In this document: positions 10,391 through 23,148 of the stretch, piece after piece
How the letters are laid out: the number at the start of each line of letters is the position of its first letter
How positions within the stretch are numbered: the first letter of the stretch is position 1
DNA from: Vigna angularis
Lineage: Eukaryota; Streptophyta; Magnoliopsida; Fabales; Fabaceae
Direction: 5' to 3'
DNA length: 64,000 nt
NCBI RefSeq assembly: GCF_016808095.1
Contig: NC_068976.1
Coordinates: 34,404,371-34,468,370 of the forward strand
The notes under the pieces: generated by a model
What the model was told of the DNA's origin: nothing
Seen by the model: only the letters and a program-made list of their open reading frames with translations
Databases searched by the model: none
Translations under genes and position numbers: made by a program

Positions 10391-11991
10391 CATCTAAGAT
10401 AAAAGAGTAAAAAATATCTTAGATTATACATAAACTTAATCTTATGAGTCTATTCAATTCTATACAAGAATATGTTTCTTTCTTAAAATTTGAGGGATCT
10501 AATAATTTATATTTAAGCTTTTTATTAGCATAGAAAAGTATTTTGAGATAATTTTTTTTTTGGAACATTTTCTTCCTTTTATTTGTTAAATAAAATGAAC
10601 TTTTAAATTTAACTTAAGTTTAGCATAATTCATCATATTTACCTTTCTGATAAATTCATGATTACCTACAGTGCAATAACGTGAATCAACAATATCATTT
10701 CTTTTTATTCTCCTACTCTCAAACTAAGGGAGGTCTATTTTTTTTTCCTTGTCTTCTTTATTCTTGTTGCTGAGTTTCTTTTTTCTTAATATTTCTATCT
10801 AATAAATTTCAATTTGAAAAATGTGTAATTTTGTATAAATCTTTTATTAATTTAGTTTTCTTTTGTTAATGTTTGTGCCTTTTGTTCATTTTTTTTCAAT
10901 TGAGATAAATAATTACCTCAACTAGTTTTACTTAAATCAAGTTTTGAAATTGTTTGATTATATTACACTATGTCCCCAAAACTTTAGTATCATTTTATTT
11001 TTGGAGTGTAAGTATTAAGAAGAGTGTTATTTTTTATTATTGTAGTAATTTGCATTTGTATAAGAAGTGAATGATTATTGGATTATTATATTGTTGAGCT
11101 TAGGTTGAATTTAAGATTTCAAATTAAGTGAATAATTTTTATTTTGTGTATAAATGAGTTGGAAAGTCAATGTTAAATTTGAATGGGAAATATGAATATT
11201 CTATTGGTGATGTGGAGTTTGAATTAGGATATTTTAATATATGGATATAGTCAAATTTTATACTAAGGTTTAACATTTTGATAGGATATTTAGATTTAGT
11301 TAGGCTAAATAAAGGTAAGTTAGAATTTGAATATGAATGATGACAATTTAGTGTTTAGCTTCTCTTACATACGGAAGCAAGCCTCATGGGTGGGAAGCAT
11401 GTTGCTTCTTGTTCTAATGGTGTATGTCGATGTATCAATTTGGTTCTCATCATGCTTTCATCCTGATCCAGATTAATTAGATCCAAATAAATTCACAGGA
11501 CCAAAAATCTCTTCACTAAAAATATTTACAGAATCAAAATATCCACAAAAATACTATGGACCATGGTTAGTCCATGGGCTTTCTTTTAAAACAAAAAATA
11601 TGCAATTAATTCCTAAGCTATTGCAAATTTAAGTGTTCTTAATTTGTGAAAAAACTATATACAAACATTTTAATTAGTAGACTTTGTACGTTTTAATAAA
11701 CTTGGTTCCTTACTGACGTTGAAAAGATTGACTGATGAAACATGTTTAATTTTTCTTGACGGGCTAAAATTATTTTTAAAGTATATAAAATAATCATTTA
11801 ATTTTGTTGTGCGAAAGATTCATCTAGATCTGAATCAAAACTAAATAAAACAATTGAAAGTTTAAAATAATAAAGTTATGAATAATAAGTTTATGTATTT
11901 TTTATTATAAGTTCTTTATTTATTTATTTTTTTCAAATTTTTAATGTAGGAGTTAAATTTATGCTTAAATTCTACTAATTATTTATTTCTC

Positions 11992-12030
<39 letters not shown>

Positions 12031-12342
12031 ATTATTTATTATAAAAAAAAACTTAATGTGATTTTTATTAAAACTAATCTAATATTCTTACATTTTGACT
12101 AGCTCAATGTTTCTTCTATTGTGTTTGAAACTTTATCACAATATACTACATACTCCTTTATCGAATGCTATAAGTTATTTTCTCTATAAAATTAATAAAT
12201 ACATTATATGATATAACTATATTAAACTATATATTATATATTTGATTTAATAAACAATAATAAATATGATATAAAATATTAATTTAAATATAATAAAATT
12301 ATAACATATTAGACTATTTAATCAAAGATATAATTATATATA
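10391..12342. other. AT-rich intergenic DNA, no gene seen
   Basis: There is no sustained reading frame. A (TA)n run lies at about 11998-12027. Short poly-T and poly-A stretches occur throughout. No repeat family is recognised. Confidence 0.55.
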
Positions 12343-13617
12343 GGGGTTTGCTAACGTATAAGGTCTTTTTTCAGTTGGTACATTTTAGCAAAGTGTACCA
12401 TTTTTAGTAGACAAAAAAATCCTTATTTATAAAAAAAGCATACTTTAAACATAGGGGTATTTTAATAATTTTTATTTTAAATTTAAAATAAAAAAATCAG
12501 AAACACTCACATAACCCTAACCCATCTTCCTCACTTATCCAATTTGTTTCTATCTCATCTCCATCATCTCTCTCACTACACACAACAACACGCGACATCG
12601 CAATTTGTTGTTCTTGCTCTGTTCGTTTATTTGTTTGCCACTTTAATAACAAAATAATTGATGATGTTGATGTTAATTTTTTATTAGAGGGTTGTGTTAT
12701 ATCTTTTTCCTTCTAATTGTTATTAAAGTGCGTTTTTAAATTTTAGAAGCAATAGTTTATCTCCAAGGAGGTTTGATACTTTGACTATTATGTGCCCTCC
12801 CTTGTTTGGTGGCTTCCTTTATTTGATGAGATTACAACCAAAAACCACATAATGTCATTAAAATAGTACATTTGTTGTCCTTTGTAGGTTTGAAACCTGC
12901 AAAAAAGGAAATAAAAAATTTTGTGACATGATTTAAACAAAAGTCCAAATTTCAATTTGAGGGCTAATTAATGTCAATAAAACTAACAAAATATGGAAAA
13001 TTTTAGAAAGTCAAATGAAATAGATAATATCTAATCAGAATTTGGTAGCACAATAGCAAAGGACACATGTCTTCATGTCGCTATAGTTTAGACCAACAAA
13101 TGTTATCTGTACAAAATATTACAGCACAGAAGGAACAATTGCTTTAGAGTTCCATACACATAGGTAGCGGAAATGTAAAACTTCTACATTGTTATCCAAT
13201 CTTAAAAGCTAACATATTTGACGTACATGATGATTGTGATGAATGTTTGTTACATGATGATTATGATGAACGAAGGTATAATAAAATAAAATAACTATCA
13301 TTTATTCTTTATGTAAATAACTACATGATAAGTAACGACATTATGGGATTACTGTAAGGATGACAGAGAGAAGGTTGGAGTAAGAGTGATGGAAGAGAAA
13401 GGGTGAGAGGAATGAGGGATGAGAGAGACATGAGTAAGGGTTTGGAGGTTTTCATTTTTTTTTCTTTTTTAGTTTTGAAAATTGAAATTATTTAAATACC
13501 CTTGACATTAAAACTTAGAATCCATAATATAGGATGATTGTTTTTTCTACTAATATTTGGTACACTTTGCTAAAATGTACCAACTGAAAAAAAAGCTTAC
13601 ATACGTTAGCAAACCCC
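12343..13617. mobile_element. Non-autonomous Mutator-like (MULE) transposon
   Basis: The ends are GGGGTTTGCTAACGTAT and its inverted copy. The inverted match extends about 68-71 bp with few differences, through CAGTTGGTACATTTTAGC. The element is flanked by the 9-bp direct repeat TTATATATA (12334-12342 and 13618-13626), the MULE target-duplication length. The subterminal regions (about 12480-12560 and 13370-13450) also look inverted and related. No transposase is encoded in its 1275 bp. The interior (about 12500-12640) resembles a plant 5' leader rich in CT/CA and could be captured host sequence, which I cannot confirm. Confidence 0.85.
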
Positions 13618-13733
13618 TTATATATATACATAAATGATATTATTTTTAAAAATTAATTAAAGTTGTGTAATAGTTCAAAATCTATCTTAATCTTAACCAT
13701 AACCTACTTTAAATGGGATTTTGGAACCGCACA

Positions 13734-14296
13734 GTTTCTTAGAATGCAATAAAAAAAGAATGAATAACAATCCAAGAGTAAAGGGAATTAAAAATTCACA
13801 CAATGATGTATACTGGTTTGGCCAAGCCAACATCCAGTATTCTTTCCATCAACCTTAGATTGAAAGGAAATCCACTATAATGATTGAGTTCTTACAAGCA
13901 AGATACAGAGAAAACCTTCTCAATGTACTTTCCTCAACTCCAAATCACTTATAGCGAACACACTCAGAAAGAACAATCCTCTTTATGTACACCCTTAGAG
14001 AATCCCTTCTCTAAGTCACAAGAACTCCTCTAAGTCCTTCTTTCTGGCCAGCAGCAATAGGGAATCAACAATCACTCTTGATTGCAAATGAATCTGATCG
14101 GGTACATATACCTTGATGTGCAAATGATCAGTATGTGAAAGCTCTATCACTTCTTCAAGAATCCTTGATGATTTCTTCCAATTGAAGTATTCTCGATTCT
14201 TGGAGAAACAAGATGCTCCTGCAATAATAGCTCAACAAACAATATCATATATGAAAGTTATGAATCATTAAAGTTGTTGAAAAGAAAAAGAAATGC

Positions 14297-14356
<60 letters not shown>

Positions 14357-15008
14357 ATACAGACGCATTTTAATCCATTAGCTAAATAATGTAATCGGTT
14401 AAGCAATTACTTCCACTATAATAGATTTACATTTTTAAGCATTTAACAAATTAAGCATAACACATAATCAATTAAGCAATTAATACAAGTCATAGCATTT
14501 AAAAATATGACTGCTAAGACGATTATGACTTTTCTTGAAGAAAAGGTTTTCAAACAATATGCATTTTAACCGAGTAAAGAAATAACCTAATCGGTTAAGT
14601 ATCATACTTAAGCAAATATTGAAATTTTTTTTATTCAAATCACATTAATGCACTTAGTAGGCATGTGAAAACATAATCATGAGTTTTAATCGATTATACC
14701 CATAATCTAATCAATTAAAACTTGTTATTTTGCCATAACTAAGCATGTACTGATATCTGAAGAATCTAACAGATTATGCAAACTGTGTAATCGATTAATT
14801 CATACAGATATGTAATGTGCAAAGAGTTTTCAACAGAAATTAATTTCAAAACTATGAATGCATGTCATAGATAGTTCAAGCTCATATACAGATATAAACA
14901 ATCAACAGTTTTTCCATGTGCAAGAAACTATAAAACATTTATGTTGTCATCATCAAAAATTCATATATGAGATATGGGTTTAGCTTTCCATATCTCCCCC
15001 GATCAACA
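13734..15008 (-). repeat. 3' LTR of second sirevirus-type element, end truncated
   Basis: It is a direct copy of 21945-23148. Homology starts at TTTCTTAGAATGCAAT and ends GATCAACA. It contains a (TA)n run at about 14308-14354 not seen in the upper copy, and several AATCGATT variants. The terminal ~105 bp (LTR 3' end) are absent. Confidence 0.85.
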
Positions 15009-15181
15009 ATATCCCCTTTTTTTATGGTGAACATGAAATTGTTTTTCAGTTACCTCTCCCCCTTTGGGCATTAACAAAAAGAGCAATACCAGTAACAAGA
15101 AAATAAAGTTCATAAAAGAGATACAAGAGATGCATCAAAAAGTTCTTACAGACCATTCGAAGAATGAGATGCTCCCCCTAT
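15009..15181 (-). other. Multiplied polypurine tracts (minus strand)
   Basis: On the minus strand there are three purine runs: AAAAAAAGGGGATAT (15023-15009) abutting the LTR, CAAAGGGGGAGAG (15066-15054), and TAGGGGGAGC near 15180-15171. This mirrors the first element. Confidence 0.55.
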
Positions 15182-15980
15182 CAGAATTCAGTATTTTACT
15201 TTCAACAGCATGAGCAATGTGAGATTTATAACAGGTTAAAAATCAAAGCTTAAAATGTCAAATCAACACAGTAAGATAGTATAAAGTATCAGAGTGTATA
15301 CTAAGTTCAACAGAAAATATCATGATGCATGATATAATTTGAAACAACAGTAGAATGAAAATATCCGAGTTAAATGATTTTAAGACATCTTGGTGCAATG
15401 TCAAAAATGAAGCATATGAAATGTTTTTCAAAAGCTTTAAGCAATATACAACATTTTGATGCTAAACATGTATAGAATAACAGTATGAACATGTCAAGCA
15501 GTTATATCAGTAGATATAGACTTACAAACCAATGAAATCATTTTTAATCGATTATGATCACAGTCTAACCGATTAAAATCCTATTGAGAAAATGTGTTTA
15601 ATAACACATATATGATCATTTTAGCTTACAAAATCAATATCAATCCTACATAACACAACTTTTTTGTACATTGTTGACTGTAGCCCAGAGATAATCAACA
15701 GTTGTTATGCAATTGAGATATCAAATACGTATGAGTATGAATATGTAATGATGTGTATGAAGTGAAAATATTAGATTGTATTCATACACAATAGATTCAA
15801 TCAATTTCACAGATTTTATCCAATCATTCAATCAGAACACATTTAACAAATGAACACAGAGAATGAAACCAAACATAATATGTCATTAAACCAAACTAAG
15901 TAACAAAGTATCAAGGTTCAAAACATAAAGGCCTTATGGCCAATATTTAAATTAATCCAAAAAGAAACAAAAAACAAAAT
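15182..15980 (-). other. Spacer between third ORF and 3' LTR
   Basis: No gene. An AATCGATT-type pair lies at about 15541-15575. Otherwise AT-rich. Confidence 0.5.
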
Positions 15981-17569
15981 TCATGTTATTAGATCCCAAA
16001 TCAAAACATCATCATCACTCTCATCCAGAACACTCTCTTCTTCATCATCCTCAGCATCAACATCTTCTTCATTATCATCATCATCATCATCCAAGGTTTG
16101 AATCTCCAGCTTTTCTTTAATAGCTGCAATAGGCTTGTTGATTTTATCAAACTGAGATGTGTAGAGGGCTGAAAGAGGGTGCATTTGTCTAACCACGTAT
16201 TTTTCAAATTATGATTTAGGCTGGAAATGAGAAGTGGATGATCTAGTAGTATAATCTTCATCTTCCTAATTTTCCTCTTTAAATGTCTATCCATCAGGAC
16301 TATGTTGAAGACCCATATGGTGCAAGGCAGTTTTATCAATGTTGTTCCTTTTGCTATAGGTTTCACAAGACTCTTCCATATACTTAACATTGAAGTGGTG
16401 AAGCACTTTAGAGATAAACACTACATAGGGTAAACTTGCAGATTCTAGCCTAGTTACCGTGAGCATATTGTCATATATGGCAGCAGCCCAATCCGTTTGG
16501 ATGCTCTCCTTAAGAGCATGAATTCGGCACATATCCTCTATGCTTACTTGAGCATGGTTACTGCCTCTTGGCAGAAGAATCTAGGTGATAAAAAAAATGC
16601 GCAAAGACGATCATCCTTCTTCATTCCTCTAGTCCTGTAGATGGAATAGTCTCGGGGTTCATCAAGATTCCTTAGACAATTTTGGTACACTATAAATTTT
16701 TGCAATCCATCAATTCCCATATGGCATTTTTCTCCACTAAGGTGGAAACCAGCAATTAAAGACCAGACATCCTTAGTCATTTTGATGTCTAGGCCTTTTA
16801 CCCTTAAACACAATGTTCCATCACTTATTTTCAAATTTGAGTAGAATACCTGCTCTAGTTCAGGGTACCATAGGTTAGTCATCTCTAAGAACTTCTTCAA
16901 GCCTTTCCTCTCGAACCACTCTTGAAATGCAAAACCCTTCTCTTCTAAAGAAATTTAACTTGGTATATTTGTGTGAAATGATTTTCATCAGTCTCCATTT
17001 ATCAATAAAGTTAGTCTGAGCCTCTTCTTCACTAATCCAACTGTAAGACCCTTGAAAATATTTGTAAGTTAGATACTAGATAAAAAAAAATTAAAAAAAA
17101 AATTATTAAAAAAAAAAATAGTGAATAGTAAATTGTGAATAGTAAAAAGTGAATAGTAAAAAAAAAAAAATTATTTTTGGAAAGGATAAGTGTTACACGT
17201 AGCTTTGAGATCAGAATTCACCAATTTGCAAATAAAAAATTATTTTTGTAATAGTAAAATGAATAAAAAAATGAATAGTACAAATGAATAGTAAAAATGA
17301 ATAGTAAATTTTTTTTACTATAAATAGCCAAGGGGGAAGGCTGAAAATTTACACCAAAGAACTTAGAAAAATGTTGAGAGAAGAGAGTTGGAAGAATTTC
17401 TATTTGCAAAGGGGATATTCTGGAAGTTTTCAGAGAGCAAGGAGATTAAGTCTGTAATAGAGGTAAGGGAAGCCACTCTTATACTTTGCTCTTCTCTAAT
17501 CCTAAATCTTGAATATGTAGTATTTTGTTGCTGTATGGTCTTGAATTTTGAATGAGAACATTTATTTGT

Positions 17570-18026
17570 TTCTTTTGTATCTTTGGAAGGACGAGAAGTT
17601 GTCTAACCGGCTCTGCCAGATTCAACTTCTTGTTTCCCCAAAGCTTTGGTTGTTTCTTATATCTTTATATGGTATTTTTGGAAGGACGAGAAGTTGTCTA
17701 ACCGGCTCTGCCAGATTCAACTTCTTGTTTCCCCCAAAACTTTGGTTGTTTCTTATATCTTTATATTGTATTTTTGGAAGGACGAGAAGTTGTCTAACCG
17801 GCTCTGCCAGATTCAACTTCTTGTTTCCCCAAAGCTTTTGTTGTTGTTTTTTTATATCTTTATATTGTATTTTTGGAAGGATGTGAAGTTGTCTAACCGG
17901 CTCTGCCAGATTCAACTTCTTGTTTCCCCAGAAATTTTATTGTTTTATCTATTCTTTTTATTGCATCTTTGTGGAAGGATGAGAAGTTGTCTAACCGGCT
18001 CTGCCAGATTCAACTTCTTGTTTCCC
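17570..18026 (+). repeat. Five tandem ~95-99 bp repeats with hairpin core
   Basis: Units begin at 17585, 17680, 17776, 17875 and 17973. A ~55-bp core is nearly invariant while the T-rich linkers vary. The core starts AGAAGTTGTCT and ends AGATTCAACTTCT, so each unit can fold into a stem with CCGGCTCTGCC in the loop. Confidence 0.92.
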
Positions 18027-19060
18027 CTGAATTTTTATATTAATATTATTTTGATGGTAAGGGCAACTAATTATTTTTGTATGAATTTATAAATATACGA
18101 ATGTTGAACTGGTGTTCTCTTGCGAAACTGTTTTATGACTTTTATTATATTGGGTGTTATAACTGAAACTGTTAAATTGTACATGTTGTGATGTGATGAA
18201 TTTATTGAATGAGTTTGTTGGCTGAAATTGATCTTGTTGGAAGGTCTGGAGTAAGGGTTCTGTAATAGCTTATATATGAGTATTAAATAGATATACAGAT
18301 ACTGTTTGAGGTTGTTGTGAGAGGAAGTAAAAATATTAAAATTAGGCATTTTAGATTTAGAGCATAAGACAACAAGGTAGATAAATTAAATAAATAAATT
18401 GATTAATTATTGAGGGCCTCCCTTTGTTGGTAGGATAGAGGAACCTTAAAAACCTGAGTTTGCACATCCCTGATCATAGAGCAGCCCTGGCCTGGTCCAG
18501 TCAGTTGTGACTAGTCATATGTGCTGGCGTCGAAGGTGAGTTTGATGCGTTCAGACATCTGGGTCCTCTCCGGTGACCAATTGGGGTAAAGAAAAAATCT
18601 CTACTAGGATGAAAATAAAATAAAACAAGTCGATTGTAGATGCATAATATTATCATGGTAAAAATTTCATATATATTTTATTTATCATTACATTGAGCCT
18701 AGACTTTAATATGTAGTTCCTACGATATGTTGATATATTTTGGTTGATCCATGATCTTTGTTTGGTGAAAATATGTTGAGTTATACTCGTTATGGGCAAA
18801 ATGAGTTTATAATATGAAGCATGATATATGGCAATATGTTTAATTTATTGATACCAAAACGGGTTATTATGAATTCATGATTAAAGAATGAACATGATTG
18901 AGTTAGGTGGATAAGAGGGTATGAATTGTTGGTTTTATGAAATGTTGGAGTGGATATGAGAAATCATTACTTATGAAATGATGTTTACTACCGGGAGTAG
19001 TATGTTCGAGTTATACCATGAGAGTTTGGTATGAGCAACGTAACACCTGAGGTTTATGAA

Positions 19061-19230
19061 AGCAGGCAGAAAGTGGTCTGACCATAAGACTTTGACATAA
19101 ACATATGATTCGTAAGTTATATAGAAGCAGGCAGAGAGGGGTCTGACCATAAGGCTTCAGAAAGTAAGACATAGTATATAAGTGAGGCTTAAGGAAGCAG
19201 GCAGAGAGCGGTCTGACCATAAGGCTTCAT
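19061..19230 (+). repeat. Three tandem ~65-70 bp repeats in solo LTR
   Basis: Copies start at 19061, 19126 and 19196 with AGCAGGCAGA followed by GGTCTGACCATAAG. They lie nearer the 3' end of the solo LTR. Confidence 0.88.
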
Positions 19231-20092
19231 GAGTAAGCATGGTACACTTGTAAGATTTATGGAAATGGAAAAGATGATTTTGATAATGATGAATTAATGA
19301 CATCGGAATAATGATATTTTATCAATTGCAGAAATACATGATTATAATATTTTTATTACAAGTTTAATGATTTTATGATATGGTTGGCTTACCCTTATTT
19401 GTTTGTACTATGATCATATAACTCATGTTATATGTGATTAGATAATGTTGCAGATGCGGTTGAAAAAGCTTAGAGATGAGAGAGATGCGGGGAAAAACTT
19501 TCAGGGATTTTTGTAAAAAGAATAAATTTGTATTGGGAAGATTATGTTGTGTAAAACTTATAAGTTGAAATTTCAATGGTGAAGACTATATTGTTAAAGT
19601 GTGTAAGTTTGGTATTGTACTTTGGAGTAATTGAAATAAAGTTTGATTGTTTATATGAGATATCAAATTAATTTAGTCTCTACTATCAGTAATACCCTTT
19701 AAAATATTAGGGTGTTACACCAACCACTCAGATTAGGGCCGCCATATAAATTCTTTCGACCAACAGTTTTGATACGTTTTCTTTGAGATGAAGAGGCCAT
19801 TTTTGAAGAAAATTTGATGTGTGATTTGAAGCATAGTGATTTCGAGAGAGAGTTAGAGAGTGTTTCAGAGTGACAGTGTGAAGAACAATTTATCATATTA
19901 GGGTTTTCCCTTAATGGATTAAGTTAAGAGGGAAAATGCAAATTTTTTAACATACCAGCCCAAACAAATGGACATAATCAATTACTCTATTTTTCTAACC
20001 GTACAACACAAATAATATCAAACATAGAAAACAGTGCAGAATACTAATTGATTACATTAGTTACATAATCGGTTAAATTAACTTGGGGCCTT

Positions 20093-21757
20093 TCATGTTA
20101 GTAATAGTAGTTGGTTTCTTGGGAATCCTTTTAAATTTTCCCTTTGGAACACCAACTTTCTTGTAATAACAGGATTTAACAGTGTGGCCAATAGTATTAC
20201 AATAGAGGAAGGTTTACTCAAATTCACAAATTTCTTTGAATTAATTATTTCACTTTTTGCACAGTAACCTATTCCTTGTTTGTTAATTACCTTTCTCTGT
20301 GATCCAAGAACAACTTCTAAGTTGGATCTTCCAAGAGTAAACTTAGATAATGTTCTAGTCAAATATTCAATTTTCTCAAGATAAGCAGGGCAATCAATAC
20401 AGTCTTTAACAACAGTTTTCACTTCAATTTTAGCATCTTTAATAACTGAAAGCAATATCAAGAACAAATTTTAAACAAGTATTATCATTAACAAGGTTAT
20501 TCAATTTGTATTCTAAATCTTTTTTCTTACTGTTTAATCGATTAACCTTGTATTGGAGTTTTATGTAGTTCTTGAAAGACATCTAGTTGTTGATCATATC
20601 TGACTTGTAATGGTTCATCATCGAAACTGCTTCCACTACTTCCAGAATTGACTGAGCCAGCCTTGAGACATAGATTTGTCTCTTTTCTAGGCTTTTGATC
20701 ATCATCTTCACTAGAAGAGCATCCTAAGTCACATTCATCCCAAGCTATATATGCCTTCTTTTCCTTGTTTCTCCTCCTGTCTTGATTTGATCTTTCATCA
20801 CCTTTCTGCTTCAGCTTCAAGACTGGACACTCTGGTTTGATGTGCCCTTCTTTACCACATTCATAACAAGTTGGAGTCATAGCTTTTCTTCTCCTTTTGT
20901 TTCCTCTAGCATTACTTGCAAAATCAGATACATAATTTTTAGATTTCATACATCCTTAGAATTTCTTTACCATCATGTTTAACATTTCCATTTCTACCAA
21001 ATCTGAATCTGATTCTTCATCACAGTTATGCTTTCTTGAACATTTCTTGTTAGTAGTCTTGAGGGCAATTGAATGTTTCTGCTCACTTTCTTCTTCCTCC
21101 CTCAATCATCCTAGTTCAAGCTCATGTTTCCAAATCTTTCCAAACAGTGTGGCCATATTACTTGTGGTAAGATCTCTTGATTCTGAATTGTAGTAACCTT
21201 TGGTTGCCAACTTCTGTTCAAGCTTTTTAGAATCTTTATGTTTATTTCCTCCTTGTCAAATGTCTTACCAAGAGCCACAACATGATTTACAATGTACATG
21301 AAATGTTTCTGGGCATCATAGATGTTCTCTCCAAGCTTCATCTAAAACATTTCATAATTTTGGACTAAGGAGTTTTTTCTGGCTCTTCTCACTTAATTTA
21401 TTCCTTAATGAGTAACCTCTAGGACATCCCACATTTCCTTTACCGAAGTGCAGTTTGATATCCTGAAGAATTCATCCATGGTTAATGTTGATGAAATGAC
21501 GTTCTTGGCCTCAACATTATAATGAGCTCTTCTGCTCTTGTCCAGATTCCACTCAGTGAAGTTCTTTTTCACAGTTTCCCATCAACCACTTTCATAGGCT
21601 CATATGGACAATTTACAATTGCATCCCATACACCTTTATCAAGTGATTCCAAGAAAATTTTCATTCGAATTTTCCAAAAAGGATAATTTTCTCTTGCAAA
21701 CAGAGGTGGTTTGTTTGTGGAAGCACTTTCACAAAATGTTTTAGAAACAAAAGCCAT
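20093..21757 (-). pseudogene. Gag of second sirevirus-type element
   Basis: The ATG at 21757 opens MAFVSKTFCESASTNKPPLF, matching the first element's gag N-terminus. Downstream pieces (21341-21111) include LKSLNRSWQPKVT. A zinc knuckle CYECGKEGHIKPEC lies in 20949-20542, followed by a Ser/Asp-rich acidic stretch. The segment 20467-20093 is the linker that in the first element leads towards protease. Here it ends with Lys/Pro-rich sequence near 20100 and passes directly into AATCGATT-type spacer. Several stops and frame changes make it non-functional. Missing pol is the main oddity. Confidence 0.82.
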
Positions 21758-21825
21758 CAGGATTGATTTAATCGATTATACTGAAAACCTAATCGATTGA
21801 AGTTTGAGTAATTTTCGGAAAACCA

Positions 21826-21837
21826 GCTCTGGTGCCA
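21826..21837 (-). other. Primer-binding site of second element
   Basis: On the minus strand TGGCACCAGAGC begins two bases after the LTR end. It is related to the initiator tRNA-Met site TGGTATCAGAGC. Confidence 0.6.
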
Positions 21838-21839
21838 AT

Positions 21840-23148
21840 TGTAGAAAAAGATTGGCCAAGTTTCTCAACCGAAAGGGGGGTGAATTGGTTTCCCTAATAG
21901 AAAATGTGTTCATTAAAAATCTTTTTCAAATCTTTTGATCTTTCTTGGAATGCAATCAATAAATAATGAACAAAAATGCAAGAGTAAAGGGAAAGAAAAA
22001 TTCACAAAATGAGGTATACTAGTTCGCTCAGGCCTACATCCAGTCTTCTTTCAATCAACCTTAGATTGAAAGGAAATCCACTATAATGATTGAGTTCTTA
22101 AAAGCAAGATACAGAGACAACCTTCTCAATGTACTCTCCTCACAAATCCAAACCACTTATAGCGAACACACTCAGAAAGAACAATCATCCTTTTGTACAC
22201 CCTTAGAGAATCCCCTCTCTAAGTCACAAGAACTCCTATAAGTCCTTCTTCCTGGCCAGCAGCAATAGGGAATCAACAATCACTCTTGATTGCAAATGAA
22301 TATGATCTGGTAGAGACACCTTGATGTGCAGATGATTAGTATATGAAAGCTTTACGACTTCTTCAAGAATCCTTGATGATTTTTCCAAATGAAGTATTCT
22401 TGATTTTGGAGAAACAGGACGTTCCTGCAATAATAGCTCAACAAACAATATCATATATGAAAGTTATGAATCATTAAAGTTGTTAAAAAGTGAAAGCAAT
22501 GCATCTATTTATAGATATATCATTATAGACACATTTTAATCGATTAGCTAAATAACATAATCGGTTAAGCAATTTCTTCTTCTATAACAGATTAAGCATA
22601 GCACATAATCAATTAAGCAATTAATACAAGTCATAGCATTTAAAAATATGACCGTTAAGACAATTATGGCTATTCTTAAAAAATGGTTTTCAAACAATAC
22701 GCATATTAATCGATTAAAGAAATAACTTAATCGGTTAAGTATCATACTTAAGCAAATATTGAAATCTTTTTCATTTAAATCACATCCATGCACGCAGTAA
22801 GCATGTGCAGGCATAACCACGAGTTTTAATCGATTATACCCATATCTAATTGGTGAAAACTTGTTGTTTTTACCACAATTAAGCATGTACTGATATATGA
22901 AGAATCTAACAGATTGTGCAAACTTTGTAATCGATTAATTCATATGGATATGTAATATGCAAAGAGTTTTCAACAGAAATTCATTTGAAAATTATGAATG
23001 CATGTCATAGATAGTTCAAGCACATATATAGATATAAACAATCAACAGTTTTGCCATGTGCAAGACTCTATAAAACATTTATGTTGTCATCATCAAAGAC
23101 TCATATATGAGATATGGGTTTAGCTTTCCATAGCTCCCCCTATCAACA
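21840..23148 (-). repeat. 5' LTR of second sirevirus-type element
   Basis: On the minus strand it begins TGTTGATAGGGGGAG and ends in CTACA before the primer-binding site. Length is 1309 bp. AATCGATT variants occur near 22537, 22558, 22706, 22729, 22824 and 22930. Confidence 0.85.

Larger units (their letters stand above)
17042..19719 (+). mobile_element. Solo LTR, gypsy-type, 2678 bp, target duplication CCAAC
   Basis: It starts TGTAAGACCC and ends GGGTGTTACA, with CCAAC directly on both sides (17037-17041 and 19720-19724). Termini of this form are typical of large Ty3/gypsy LTRs. It contains no protein domain; ORFs inside it come from tandem repeats. The related fragment at about 52080-52110 reads straight across the insertion point, so the boundary is confirmed within the window. 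Confidence 0.92.
15981..19800 (-). pseudogene. Third ORF of second sirevirus-type element, split by solo LTR
   Basis: The ATG at 19800 reads MASSSQRKRIKT, a basic N-terminus like that of the first element's third ORF. The frame runs to 19720, where the solo LTR interrupts it. It resumes at 17036 with ISEEEAQTNFIDKWRL. The conserved core (16900-16544) includes NLWYPELEQVFYSNL and CLRVKGLDIKM. A further segment is at 16532-16287 in another frame, so there is a frameshift. The C-terminus (16196-15981) is highly acidic, with long Asp/Glu runs. No membrane segment is visible. A scrambled relative of the same ORF lies at 51869-52140. Confidence 0.72.
13734..23148 (-). mobile_element. Pol-less sirevirus-type element, split by a solo LTR
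   Basis: Read on the minus strand it runs LTR (23148-21840), primer-binding site, gag (21757-20093), AATCGATT spacer, third ORF (19800 to 15981, interrupted at 17042-19719), spacer, polypurine tracts and LTR (15008-13734). No protease, integrase, RT or RNase H is present; gag passes into spacer near 20090. Without the nested 2678-bp solo LTR it is about 6.7 kb. The far end of the lower LTR, about 105 bp, is missing. It would depend on pol from a relative such as the first element. Confidence 0.85.

Noticed and set aside
16001..16390. Met-rich 129-residue minus frame
   Set aside because: Out-of-frame reading of the acidic tail of the third ORF (GAT repeats).
17570..18026. Regularly spaced repeats resembling a CRISPR array
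   Set aside because: The DNA is eukaryotic, the 'spacers' are themselves related T-rich sequence, and the array is inside a solo LTR.
17646..18092. 148-residue open frame, plus strand
   Set aside because: It is produced by the tandem repeat translating to the same residues five times; no start context, lies in an LTR.
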